A DNA stretch of 25,408 nt from Flavobacterium psychrophilum (lineage in GTDB: Bacteria; Bacteroidota; Bacteroidia; Flavobacteriales; Flavobacteriaceae). The stretch is taken from assembly GCA_945866505.1 (NCBI GenBank), contig CAMBHH010000022.1:1-25408 (forward strand), in the 5' to 3' direction. The notes under the pieces are model-generated. The model worked only from the letters and a program-made list of their open reading frames with translations. It made no database searches and was not told the origin of the DNA. This document shows, piece by piece, positions 8,440-15,701 of the stretch (its first letter is position 1; the number at the start of each line of letters is the position of its first letter). The position numbers and the translations under genes were made by a program.

Positions 8440-8931
8440 TTATTCAGAAGAATAGGTTTTAAAAGTTCCGTTGGTATAGAAAATTACTATTCGGTCAATC
8501 CCGCCGTGAATTTTTTCAGGCTGAGCTATTTTTGAATTTGAGAAGAGATTCGGAAGATTCTCTTCCATTTGATTTTTTGTATTTGAAATTTTTTCAGAAA
8601 ACAAATCCGGTTGAGTTTCAACTTTAGTTTGTAGAATTGGCTGTGTAAAAGTTGGAGTAGGTGAAACGTTATTTGCTTCATTTTCTAATTCCGATTTTGG
8701 AAAAGTTCCCTTTCCATTTAAAATCCAATACAAATCCACCTCAGGGAAAACATCCATAATTTTAAGAATAAAATCCAAGCTTGGTTTGTTTCTACCAGAA
8801 AGTAGGTGAGACATACTCGAACGTTGAACGCCTATTTTATCAGCAAACGAAGAGGCATTTAAGCTGTAATAATCTAGAATAATTTCGAGTCTTTTTATAA
8901 AATCTTCTATGTTTACCATTGTAAATTGCAT
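8440..8931 (-). CDS. XRE family helix-turn-helix transcriptional regulator
   Basis: The 163-residue protein has an N-terminal HTH_3 (cro/C1) domain at about residues 10-75: IILDYYSLNASSFADKIGV, then the recognition helix QRSSMSHLLSGRNKPS, then FILKIMDVFPEVDLYWILNG. A polar, proline- and asparagine-rich linker of about 60 residues follows, with two related pieces, QPDLFSEK and LPNLFSNSK, and then a short conserved-looking end GGIDRIVIFYTNGTFKTYSS that may bind a ligand or dimerise. ATG 8931 is favoured because it lies 18 nt after a -7 box; ATG 8919 is the alternative and overlaps a palindrome. Copies of TTTAC-N4-GTAAA at its start, in its promoter and at the divergent M14 peptidase suggest that it represses itself and that gene. 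Confidence 0.88.
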   Translation of the reverse strand: MQFTMVNIEDFIKRLEIILDYYSLNASSFADKIGVQRSSMSHLLSGRNKPSLDFILKIMDVFPEVDLYWILNGKGTFPKSELENEANNVSPTPTFTQPILQTKVETQPDLFSEKISNTKNQMEENLPNLFSNSKIAQPEKIHGGIDRIVIFYTNGTFKTYSSE

Positions 8932-8994
8932 TTTAAAATATGAGTGTTACAAATGTAATTAAAAAGAATGAACTAGCCTAAATTACAGATGTAA
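8912..8994. promoter_or_regulatory. Three palindromic operator-like sites at the XRE regulator promoter
   Basis: Sites are TTTAC-CATT-GTAAA (8912-8925), TTAC-AAAT-GTAA (8947-8958) and TTAC-AGAT-GTAA (8983-8994). Centre-to-centre spacings are 34 and 36 bp. A degraded fourth copy (TTAC-AATT-AAAA, 9018-9029) continues the phase at 35 bp. The first site covers the alternative start codon of the regulator, and the second covers its -7 box. This is the pattern expected of an autoregulatory operator; binding by this regulator is inferred. Confidence 0.62.
8950..8957 (-). promoter_or_regulatory. Probable -7 promoter element of the XRE regulator
   Basis: On the minus strand the middle of the second palindrome reads TACATTTG, a full match to TAnnTTTG, 18 nt before ATG 8931. 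A clear TTTG -33 box is not seen at the right distance (a TTTA is present about 21 nt upstream), so the promoter may be weak. The operator and the -7 element share the same bases. Confidence 0.45.
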
Positions 8995-9178
8995 ATTATA
9001 ATATAATCACTAATCTATTACAATTAAAAATTAAGGTAATACTATATAAATCACTGATAATATGATTTATATATATAATATTGTAATGTGAATACAATTG
9101 TTAATAATAAGTCGCAAAAGAGAACGATCTTGAGTTATGATATTGTTTACAATTTTAAATTTGAACAATTTAAAGCTG

Positions 9179-9216
9179 TTTACAAATGTAAATATAAAGA
9201 TGTTTACTTTTGTAAA
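9179..9216. promoter_or_regulatory. Two palindromic operator-like sites and -7 box of the M14 peptidase gene
   Basis: Perfect 5-bp arms occur in TTTAC-AAAT-GTAAA (9179-9192) and TTTAC-TTTT-GTAAA (9203-9216), with centres 24 bp apart. A weaker copy, TTTAC-AATT-TTAAA, is at 9146-9159, 33 bp before. The last perfect site contains TACTTTTG (9205-9212), a match to the -7 consensus 17 nt before ATG 9230. The rest of the 298-nt gap (8932-9229) is very AT-rich and holds no gene that I can support. Confidence 0.62.
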
Positions 9217-9229
9217 TCAATTTAATGCT

Positions 9230-10384
9230 ATGAATTTAGAACAATTATTTAGTCAATATAGAGAACAATCAATAGAAGGTCGCTATATAACATTTGACAA
9301 AATTTTTCCTATTTTAAAAAAAATAAATACAAATAATCAATTGGAAATTATTGGGAAATCAGTACTTCATATTCCAATTTACAAGTTTCAAATTGGAACC
9401 GGAAAAATAAAAATTTTGCTTTGGTCACAAATGCATGGAAATGAAAGTACAACGACCAAAGCACTAATTGATTTCTTGAATTTCTTAAATGTAAAATCAA
9501 AAGCATCAACTACTTTACTCAAAACATTCACTTTTTATACCATTCCGATGTTGAATCCTGATGGTGCTAAACTATATACGCGTGAAAATGCAAATCAAGT
9601 CGATCTAAATCGTGATTCAAAAGAGCTATCACAGCCAGAAAGTAGAGTTTTAAGAGAAGCTTTCGAAAATTTCGAACCTGATTTCTGTTTTAATCTTCAC
9701 GATCAGCGTACGATTTTTGGCGTTGAAAGCACTGGTAAACCCGCAACAATGTCTTTTTTGGCTCCAGCTTATAATGAAGAGAGAGAGGTTAACGAAACAA
9801 GATTAAAGGCTATTAATCTGATTTCTGGAATAAATGATGTTTTGCAAAGATATATTCCGGGACAAGTCGGGCGTTTTGATGATGGATTCAATATAAATTG
9901 TATTGGAGATACTTTTCAGTTTTTGGGCGTTCCAACCGTACTATTTGAGGCAGGGCATTTTCAGCATGATTACACACGTGAAATAACTAGGAAATTTGTA
10001 TTTATGGCTTTAGTTTCGAGTTTTAAAATACTAGACGAAAACGATTTAGTTAACAGTAAATTTGATAAATATTTGAGTATTCCTCAAAATAAAGTAGTTT
10101 TTTATGATTTTTTGTATAAAAATATCAAAGTAAATTATGATGGTATCGAAATAATCACGAATTTTGCTGCACAATACAAAGAAGAATTAGTTAATGACCA
10201 AATTTGTTTTAACGCTTATATTGTTCATATAGGCGAGTTGGATAATTATTTTGGACATTTTGAATTTGATGCTAAAGGAGCAATTTATCAAGATGATATC
10301 AATAATTTTCCAAAATTAAATCAAAAGGCCAACTTTTATTTAGATAATAATACAAAGTTTGTTAATGGGTTAATAAGTGTTTAA
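9230..10384 (+). CDS. M14 family zinc carboxypeptidase-like protein
   Basis: The 384-residue protein has the M14 zinc site: HGNE (His69, Glu72), a third ligand His157 in CFNLHDQR, and the general-base glutamate Glu240 in TVLFEAGHF. The PMLNPDGAKLYTRENANQVDLNRD block is the typical substrate-binding loop with its Asn and Arg residues. No signal peptide is seen, so it is probably cytosolic, perhaps trimming peptides or deacylating small amide substrates as some M14 subfamilies do. The frame stays open upstream to ATG 9137, but that segment carries the operator palindromes and the -7 box; ATG 9230 (MNLEQLFSQYREQ) is the supported start. The C-terminal 130 residues match no domain I can name. An Lrp/AsnC gene follows after 38 nt and may be co-transcribed. 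Confidence 0.88.
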   Translation: MNLEQLFSQYREQSIEGRYITFDKIFPILKKINTNNQLEIIGKSVLHIPIYKFQIGTGKIKILLWSQMHGNESTTTKALIDFLNFLNVKSKASTTLLKTFTFYTIPMLNPDGAKLYTRENANQVDLNRDSKELSQPESRVLREAFENFEPDFCFNLHDQRTIFGVESTGKPATMSFLAPAYNEEREVNETRLKAINLISGINDVLQRYIPGQVGRFDDGFNINCIGDTFQFLGVPTVLFEAGHFQHDYTREITRKFVFMALVSSFKILDENDLVNSKFDKYLSIPQNKVVFYDFLYKNIKVNYDGIEIITNFAAQYKEELVNDQICFNAYIVHIGELDNYFGHFEFDAKGAIYQDDINNFPKLNQKANFYLDNNTKFVNGLISV

Positions 10385-10422
10385 AGTTTGTAATTGTTTT
10401 ATAAATAGTAAATTATTTAATT

Positions 10423-10902
10423 ATGAGTAAGTTTCGTTTAGATGAAGTAGACCATCAAATTTTGGATATGTTGATTGACAACACCAGAATTCCTTTTACA
10501 GATATTGCAAAGAAATTGTTGATTTCAGCTGGAACAGTGCACGTCCGGGTTAAAAAAATGGAAGATGCAGAGATAATAATGGGTTCTTCATTAGTATTAG
10601 ATTATGATAAATTGGGTTATTCTTTCATTGCTTATGTAGGAGTGTTTCTGAATAACACCTCACAAACAAAATTTGTTTTGCAACGTATCAACGAAATTCC
10701 TTTCGTGACCGTGGCGTCGGTTACTACAGGAAAATTCAATATTTTTTGTAAAATTAGAGCTAAAGACACAAAACATGCTAAAGATGTAATCTTTATGATT
10801 GACGATATCGATGGTGTTTATAGAACAGAAACTATGATTTCATTAGAAGAAAGCATCAATGATAAAAAGCGTTTAATGCATACAATTTTTAAAGATATAT
10901 AA
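10423..10902 (+). CDS. Lrp/AsnC family transcriptional regulator
   Basis: The 159-residue protein has the usual two-part layout: an N-terminal winged helix (LDEVDHQILDMLIDNTRIPF, then ISAGTVHVRVKKMEDAEII as recognition helix and wing, residues about 5-55) and a C-terminal RAM/AsnC_trans_reg ligand-binding domain from about residue 65, with FIAYVGVFL, VTVASVTTGKFNIFCKIRAKD and IDDIDGVYRTETMISLEE. Members form octamers or higher disks and sense amino acids or related metabolites. The ligand cannot be deduced. It sits downstream of an M14 peptidase gene and upstream of PEP carboxylase, with a strong terminator immediately after it, so control of PEP carboxylase from the same transcript is unlikely. 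Confidence 0.93.
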   Translation: MSKFRLDEVDHQILDMLIDNTRIPFTDIAKKLLISAGTVHVRVKKMEDAEIIMGSSLVLDYDKLGYSFIAYVGVFLNNTSQTKFVLQRINEIPFVTVASVTTGKFNIFCKIRAKDTKHAKDVIFMIDDIDGVYRTETMISLEESINDKKRLMHTIFKDI

Positions 10903-10928
10903 TTCATTTGAAAGTTATTAAATACAAT

Positions 10929-10962
10929 AACCTCAAGTGAACTCTTGGGGTTTATTTTTTTT
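10929..10962 (+). terminator. Intrinsic terminator after the Lrp/AsnC gene
   Basis: Stem AACCTCAAG (10929-10937) pairs with CTTGGGGTT (10944-10952) through eight Watson-Crick pairs and one T-G wobble, with a 6-nt loop, followed by a run of eight T residues at 10955-10962. Confidence 0.85.
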
Positions 10963-11000
10963 AATAACTACTATTAACAACGATAACCAGTCAACCAATT

Positions 11001-13586
11001 ATGTACACGCATCCCAAAATTGAACGATTTAACGAAGAAGTTCTTTCTAAATATCACATCTATAATAGCGTTTTTATAACATTGCCTTTTGATTCCATAG
11101 ACAATACAGGAGCATTGCTTCCGTTATTTACGGATGGTTGTGATAGCGGGTTTAAAAAACAAGAAACACCCAAAGAAATTCTAGATTTGTTTGCGCAAAA
11201 GTATCTTAGCGGAACTTCAGAAGCCGAAAAAATCGACCTAATGTTTCGTTTTATACAATACATAGAACGCCAAATTGTACTCTTTGATGCGGTGGAAGAT
11301 GCAGCATTTCCCGTGGTTAATAATATGGAAGGTAGAGGTTCTTTGCGAGATATTAAAGAAAAAGCGTCCGCTAAAGACTTAGAAGGCGAATTGATTTCGT
11401 TTTTAGAATCTTTTAATGTAAGGACAGTTTTAACAGCTCATCCAACTCAGTTTTATCCTGGAGCAGTTTTAGGAATTATCAACGATTTAACCGATGCCAT
11501 TCGGAAAAATAACTTACTCGAAATCAAACTATTGCTGGCTCAATTAGGGAAAACACCGTTTATTCAAGCTGAAAAACCAAACCCTTTTGATGAAGCGGTA
11601 AGTTTGATTTGGTATCTTGAAAATGTATTTTATGAAACCTCAGGAGAAATAGTGCATTATCTTCAAAAGAATATTTTGCACGGAACTACAATACAAAATC
11701 AAATTATTAAACTTGGCTTTTGGCCTGGAGGTGATCGTGATGGAAATCCATTTGTCACTACAGAAATAACACTTAAAGTAGCAGATAGACTAAGAACATC
11801 TATTTTGAAATGTTACTATCGCGAAATGAGGAATTTAAAACGAAAGCTAACTTTTGCTCAAGTGGATGTTCTAGTAGCGGAGCTTGAAAATAAATTGTAT
11901 CGCTCCGTTTTTTACTCTAAAGGGGAAATCTACATCACTTTAGAGGAATTTAAATCTCAACTAATAAAGATTAGAACCATACTTATTGAGCGTAATCAAT
12001 CTCTATATTTAGATGAATTGGAAGGGCTTCTTATCAAAGTAAACATATTTGGTTTTCATTTTGCATCCTTAGATATTCGTCAAAATAGTAGAATACATAA
12101 TGCTGTATTTAAGGATGTTGTAGAGTACTATTTAAATTCAAATTCCGCTGTTTTCCCTAAGAATTATTTTGACTTAACCGAAAATGAGAAGATAGAAGTA
12201 TTGTCAACCGTAAAAGGAAATCTTGATTCAACAGTGTTTGAAAATGAAATCACAAAATCTACTATTGAGTCGATGCAAGCGATAAGACAAATACAAGAAA
12301 AAAACGGCGAATTTGGTGCTAATCGTTATATCATAAGCAATAATGAAAGTGCATTGAATGTTATGGAGACTTTTGCTCTTTTCAAATTAAACAATTGGGA
12401 GAATCCAACTGTTGATATAATTCCGTTGTTCGAATCAGTTGATGATTTACAAAATGCATATATAATTATGGAAAAATTATATACTAATCCTACTTATATG
12501 GCGCATTTAGCTTTTAGAAATAATAAACAAACCATTATGCTTGGTTTTTCTGATGGAACTAAAGATGGTGGTTATTTGATGGCAAATTGGAGTATTTATA
12601 AAGCCAAAGAGGAATTGACAGCTATGTCAAGAAAATATGGAATTAAGGCGCTATTCTTTGATGGACGTGGAGGACCGCCGGCTCGTGGAGGTGGAAAAAC
12701 ACATAAATTTTATGCTTCTTTAGGGCCAAATATTGAAAATAATGAGATTCAAATTACAGTACAAGGACAAACCATTAGTTCTAATTTTGGTACCTTAGAC
12801 TCTTGTCGATATAATTTAGAAAATTTATTAAGTGCGGGAGCTACAAATCAAGTATTTAACAAGCAAAAAAATGTTCTATCTGATAATGAAAAAGAAATTT
12901 TGAATCAATTAGCTGAATTGGGCTATGAAAAATACTTGAGTTTCAAGAATCACCCCAAGTTTATTCCCTATTTGGAACAAATGAGTACTTTGAAATATTA
13001 TGCCAAAACTAATATTGGAAGCCGACCGTCAAAAAGAAGTAAGTCCGAGCATCTGGATTTTGCTGATTTAAGGGCTATTCCGTTTGTAGGTTCTTGGAGT
13101 CAATTGAAACAAAACGTGCCTGGATTTTTCGGAGTGGGTACGGCTTTAAAACATTTTGAAGATACCAATAATTGGGATAAAGTTCAAAATCTCTACGATG
13201 ATTCCTTGTTCTTTAAAACATTGTTGGAAAATAGTATGATGTCATTGGCAAAATCATTTTTCCCATTGACCTCTTATATGAAAAAAGATCCTGAATTTGG
13301 AGAATTTTGGCAAATTATATATAATGAATTCTTAGAAACCAAAAGATTATTATTGAAAATTGCTGGGCATAAAGAATTAATGGAGAACTATCCTGATGGT
13401 CAAGCTTCAATAAAGATAAGAGAGCGTATTGTGTTGCCATTGTTGACCATACAACAATATGCATTGTTAAGAATAAACGAATTAAACAAAGAACCAAAAC
13501 CTGATTTAGAGTTAATTCATACCTATGAAAAAATTGTAACCCGATCTCTTTTTGGAAATACAAATGCCAGTAGGAACTCGGCTTAA
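11001..13586 (+). CDS. ppc: Phosphoenolpyruvate carboxylase
   Basis: The enzyme adds bicarbonate to PEP to give oxaloacetate and phosphate, an anaplerotic step in the cytosol. The 861-residue length is in the normal range. Catalytic blocks are in order: VLTAHPTQ with His147, GFWPGGDRDGNP starting near Trp241, FHFASLDIRQNS, MLGFSDGTKDGGYL, and the glycine-rich loop DGRGGPPARGGG at 554-565 with the essential Arg. VQGQTISSNFGT follows. The C-terminus ends SRNSA, close to the RNTG tail of classical PEPC. The N-terminal region is divergent. It stands alone between a terminator upstream and the DinB gene 65 nt downstream. Identification is firm; allosteric control cannot be judged here. Confidence 0.97.
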   Translation: MYTHPKIERFNEEVLSKYHIYNSVFITLPFDSIDNTGALLPLFTDGCDSGFKKQETPKEILDLFAQKYLSGTSEAEKIDLMFRFIQYIERQIVLFDAVEDAAFPVVNNMEGRGSLRDIKEKASAKDLEGELISFLESFNVRTVLTAHPTQFYPGAVLGIINDLTDAIRKNNLLEIKLLLAQLGKTPFIQAEKPNPFDEAVSLIWYLENVFYETSGEIVHYLQKNILHGTTIQNQIIKLGFWPGGDRDGNPFVTTEITLKVADRLRTSILKCYYREMRNLKRKLTFAQVDVLVAELENKLYRSVFYSKGEIYITLEEFKSQLIKIRTILIERNQSLYLDELEGLLIKVNIFGFHFASLDIRQNSRIHNAVFKDVVEYYLNSNSAVFPKNYFDLTENEKIEVLSTVKGNLDSTVFENEITKSTIESMQAIRQIQEKNGEFGANRYIISNNESALNVMETFALFKLNNWENPTVDIIPLFESVDDLQNAYIIMEKLYTNPTYMAHLAFRNNKQTIMLGFSDGTKDGGYLMANWSIYKAKEELTAMSRKYGIKALFFDGRGGPPARGGGKTHKFYASLGPNIENNEIQITVQGQTISSNFGTLDSCRYNLENLLSAGATNQVFNKQKNVLSDNEKEILNQLAELGYEKYLSFKNHPKFIPYLEQMSTLKYYAKTNIGSRPSKRSKSEHLDFADLRAIPFVGSWSQLKQNVPGFFGVGTALKHFEDTNNWDKVQNLYDDSLFFKTLLENSMMSLAKSFFPLTSYMKKDPEFGEFWQIIYNEFLETKRLLLKIAGHKELMENYPDGQASIKIRERIVLPLLTIQQYALLRINELNKEPKPDLELIHTYEKIVTRSLFGNTNASRNSA

Positions 13587-13651
13587 ATATAATTTTGGAG
13601 TTAAGATTTTAGAATTTAGATTGTTTCGAACAAAGATTAAAAAAATTATAA

Positions 13652-14167
13652 ATGAATTCAAATCAGTTGCCTGTAAATGAATATTCACAATTCAATGCGA
13701 CTTACATTAAAGCGATTGATAATGTCGAATTAATAGAAGAGTTAGAAATCAGTCTGCATGATTTTATCAAATTTGTTCAGAATATTCCAATGGATAAATT
13801 TGATTATCGATATGCTGCTGGGAAATGGACAATAAAAGATATAATTCAGCACATTATCGATGCCGACAGAATTTTTGGTTATCGAGCCTTGCGAATTTCT
13901 CGAAATGATACAACACCCTTACCTGGATTTGAAGAAAATGATTATGTCGAAAACACTGATGCCAATGGTAGAAGTATTCAAGAATTACTAACGGAGTTCT
14001 CGGCAATAAGACATTCTAATTTACTGTTGTTCAAAAGTTTTTCGTCAGCACAATTGACTCGAATGGGAATCGCATCCAATCATCCAATTTCGGTTAGAGC
14101 CATTGGGTTTCTGATGATAGGACACTTAAAACACCATCAAAAAGTTTTTGAGGAACGGTATTTGTAA
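13652..14167 (+). CDS. DinB family protein (DinB_2-type putative metal-dependent enzyme)
   Basis: The 171-residue protein has a four-helix-bundle DinB/YfiT pattern. The three metal-binding histidines are likely His67 (DIIQHIIDADR) and His158 with His161 or His162 (GHLKHHQKVFEERYL). The AAGKWTIKDIIQHIIDADRIF segment and the RALRISRNDTTPLPGFEENDYV stretch are characteristic of the DinB_2 group. Some relatives transfer thiols such as bacillithiol; others have no known substrate, and I cannot assign one. It follows PEP carboxylase on the same strand and is closed by a terminator. No regulatory site is visible. Confidence 0.85.
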   Translation: MNSNQLPVNEYSQFNATYIKAIDNVELIEELEISLHDFIKFVQNIPMDKFDYRYAAGKWTIKDIIQHIIDADRIFGYRALRISRNDTTPLPGFEENDYVENTDANGRSIQELLTEFSAIRHSNLLLFKSFSSAQLTRMGIASNHPISVRAIGFLMIGHLKHHQKVFEERYL

Positions 14168-14181
14168 TCAAATAATTTTAT

Positions 14182-14224
14182 AAAAAAAAGGAACTCGATT
14201 AAGAGTTCCTTGTAGTATTTTTTT
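14182..14224. terminator. Intrinsic terminator between convergent genes
   Basis: The perfect 8-bp stem AGGAACTC (14189-14196) with GAGTTCCT (14203-14210) has a 6-nt loop. Eight A residues at 14182-14189 give a T-run on the minus strand directly after the stem, so it terminates the acidic-protein gene well. On the plus strand a T-run at 14218-14224 lies 7 nt beyond the stem, so it is weaker for the DinB gene. Confidence 0.82.
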
Positions 14225-14233
14225 GAAAATTTA

Positions 14234-14644
14234 TTATTCTTCGTCCTCATCTTCGTCCTCATCGGGAAGATCAGTGTCGTCTGAATCGTCGTCATCATCA
14301 TCTCCAGCATCCTCATCGTCCTTGAAGTCTGGTTTGTCTAAACTAGCGCCGTCATCGATGTCATCGTCTTCGTCATCTAGGTCAAGCCCCTCTTCTAATG
14401 GTACGATTTCAGCGGCGATTTCGTCATCTTCATCATAATTTTCAATTCTATCAGCAAGTTTAGTACTAATTTTAACTAAATAAATAGTATCTTCAGTACG
14501 AACTTCGACAGCTTCTACTAACTCGTTTTGAGCATTTCTAAAACGGATAATATTTGAATCATCATAGCCATCCGGAAATTTATCTACTAATAGATTTAAA
14601 ATTTCGTGGGTCAGTTTTGCGTAATCAACAATTACTCTTTTCAT
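14234..14644 (-). CDS. Small protein with a very acidic C-terminal half, function unknown
   Basis: The 136-residue product has two parts. Residues 1-68 (MKRVIVDYAKLTHEILNLL onward) look folded: a helix followed by strands such as ELVEAVEVRTEDTIYLVKIS. Residues 69-136 contain 41 Asp or Glu out of 68 and end in an uninterrupted run of acidic residues. The gene lies 3 nt downstream of the DHS-like gene and is almost certainly in the same transcript. Acidic tails of this kind act as protein- or cation-binding segments or nucleic-acid mimics; binding of polyamines is an attractive idea given the neighbours, but it is only an inference. I do not recognise a named family. The repetitive GA-rich codons produce a serine-rich open frame on the other strand that is not a gene. 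Confidence 0.78.
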   Translation of the reverse strand: MKRVIVDYAKLTHEILNLLVDKFPDGYDDSNIIRFRNAQNELVEAVEVRTEDTIYLVKISTKLADRIENYDEDDEIAAEIVPLEEGLDLDDEDDDIDDGASLDKPDFKDDEDAGDDDDDDSDDTDLPDEDEDEDEE

Positions 14645-14647
14645 AAA

Positions 14648-15619
14648 TTATAAGTCTAATAAATAAGCAAAAATTAAAGGAGCTACTATCGTAGCATCCG
14701 ACTCAATTATAAATTTAGGTGTTTTAATGTCTAATTTCCCCCAAGTAATTTTTTCGTTTGGCACCGCCCCAGAATACGAACCGTAACTGGTTGTTGAATC
14801 TGATATTTGGCAGAAATAACTCCAAAAAGGGATATCGTGCATTTCCATATCTTGATATAACATTGGGACCACACAAATTGGAAAATCACCTGCAATTCCG
14901 CCACCAATTTGGAAAAATCCAATACCGTTAGCACTATTTTTTGGATACCAATCAGATAAATAAACCATGTATTCTATACCCGATTTCATAGTCGAAGCTT
15001 TCAAATCTCCTTTTATAACATACGAGGCAAAAATATTTCCCATGGTGCTATCTTCCCATCCTGGTACAATAATAGGTAAATTTTTCTCCGCCGCAGCATA
15101 CATCCAACTGTCTTTTAAGTCGATTTCATAATATTCTTCTAAAACGCCAGAAAGCAACATTTTGTACATAAATTCGTGAGGGAAATATCTTTCCCCTTTA
15201 TCATCTGCATCTTTCCAAATTTTGTAAATATGTTTTTGCAAACGACGGAATGCTTCATGTTCTGGAATACAAGTATCAGTAACACGATTTAATCCTCTTT
15301 CAAGCAAAGCCCATTCGTCTTCAGGTGTCAAATCACGATAATTTGGAACTCTTTCGTAGTGCGAATGTGCTACCAAATTCATAATATCCTCCTCAAGATT
15401 GGCTCCAGTGCAAGAAATAATTTGAACTTTATCTTTGCGAATTATTTCGGAAAAAATTTTTCCTATTTCTGCAGTACTCATTGCTCCAGCCATACTCACC
15501 ATCATCTTAGCTCCATTGGCTAATTGTTGTTCGTAGGCTTTTGCAGCATCAACTAAAGATGCAGAATTAAAATGCAAATAATGCTTTTCGATAAACTGAC
15601 TAATTGGTCCTTTATTCAT
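14648..15619 (-). CDS. Deoxyhypusine synthase-like protein (probable homospermidine/polyamine synthase)
   Basis: The 323-residue protein belongs to the deoxyhypusine synthase (DHS) family, which transfers an aminobutyl group between amines using NAD. Visible motifs are MMVSMAGAMSTAEIGKI, ISCTGANLEEDIMNL, HEFMYKML, IIVPGWEDSTMGN and FQIGGGIAGDFPI. The catalytic lysine that forms the enzyme-imine intermediate in DHS is kept as Lys295 in ITWGKLDI. Bacteria lack eIF5A, so the acceptor should be a small polyamine; DHS-derived enzymes making homospermidine from putrescine are known in other bacteria. ATG 15619 is chosen over an upstream in-frame TTG at 15658, whose extra 13 residues look non-conserved. 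It lies 82 nt downstream of arginine decarboxylase, on the same strand. Confidence 0.88.
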   Translation of the reverse strand: MNKGPISQFIEKHYLHFNSASLVDAAKAYEQQLANGAKMMVSMAGAMSTAEIGKIFSEIIRKDKVQIISCTGANLEEDIMNLVAHSHYERVPNYRDLTPEDEWALLERGLNRVTDTCIPEHEAFRRLQKHIYKIWKDADDKGERYFPHEFMYKMLLSGVLEEYYEIDLKDSWMYAAAEKNLPIIVPGWEDSTMGNIFASYVIKGDLKASTMKSGIEYMVYLSDWYPKNSANGIGFFQIGGGIAGDFPICVVPMLYQDMEMHDIPFWSYFCQISDSTTSYGSYSGAVPNEKITWGKLDIKTPKFIIESDATIVAPLIFAYLLDL

Positions 15620-15701
15620 TTTGTTTTTTATTGTTTGAATCTTATATTGCTTGTTCAAAGAAAATATTTTTTTTTGAGAACTACAATGAAAACTTTTAAA
15701 A

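Noticed and set aside
9137..9229. Upstream extension of the M14 peptidase from ATG 9137
   Set aside because: The segment contains two perfect palindromes and a -7 box and encodes a low-complexity, Asn- and Phe-rich stretch; ATG 9230 fits promoter spacing and family start better.
14223..14438. Serine-rich open frame on the + strand
   Set aside because: It is the mirror of the Asp/Glu-rich codons of the acidic protein on the minus strand (GAT/GAC/GAA read backwards give TCN-type codons), and it overlaps a terminator.
15620..15701. Possible remnant of an agmatinase gene between arginine decarboxylase and the DHS-like gene
   Set aside because: Only 82 AT-rich bases with no recognisable coding trace.
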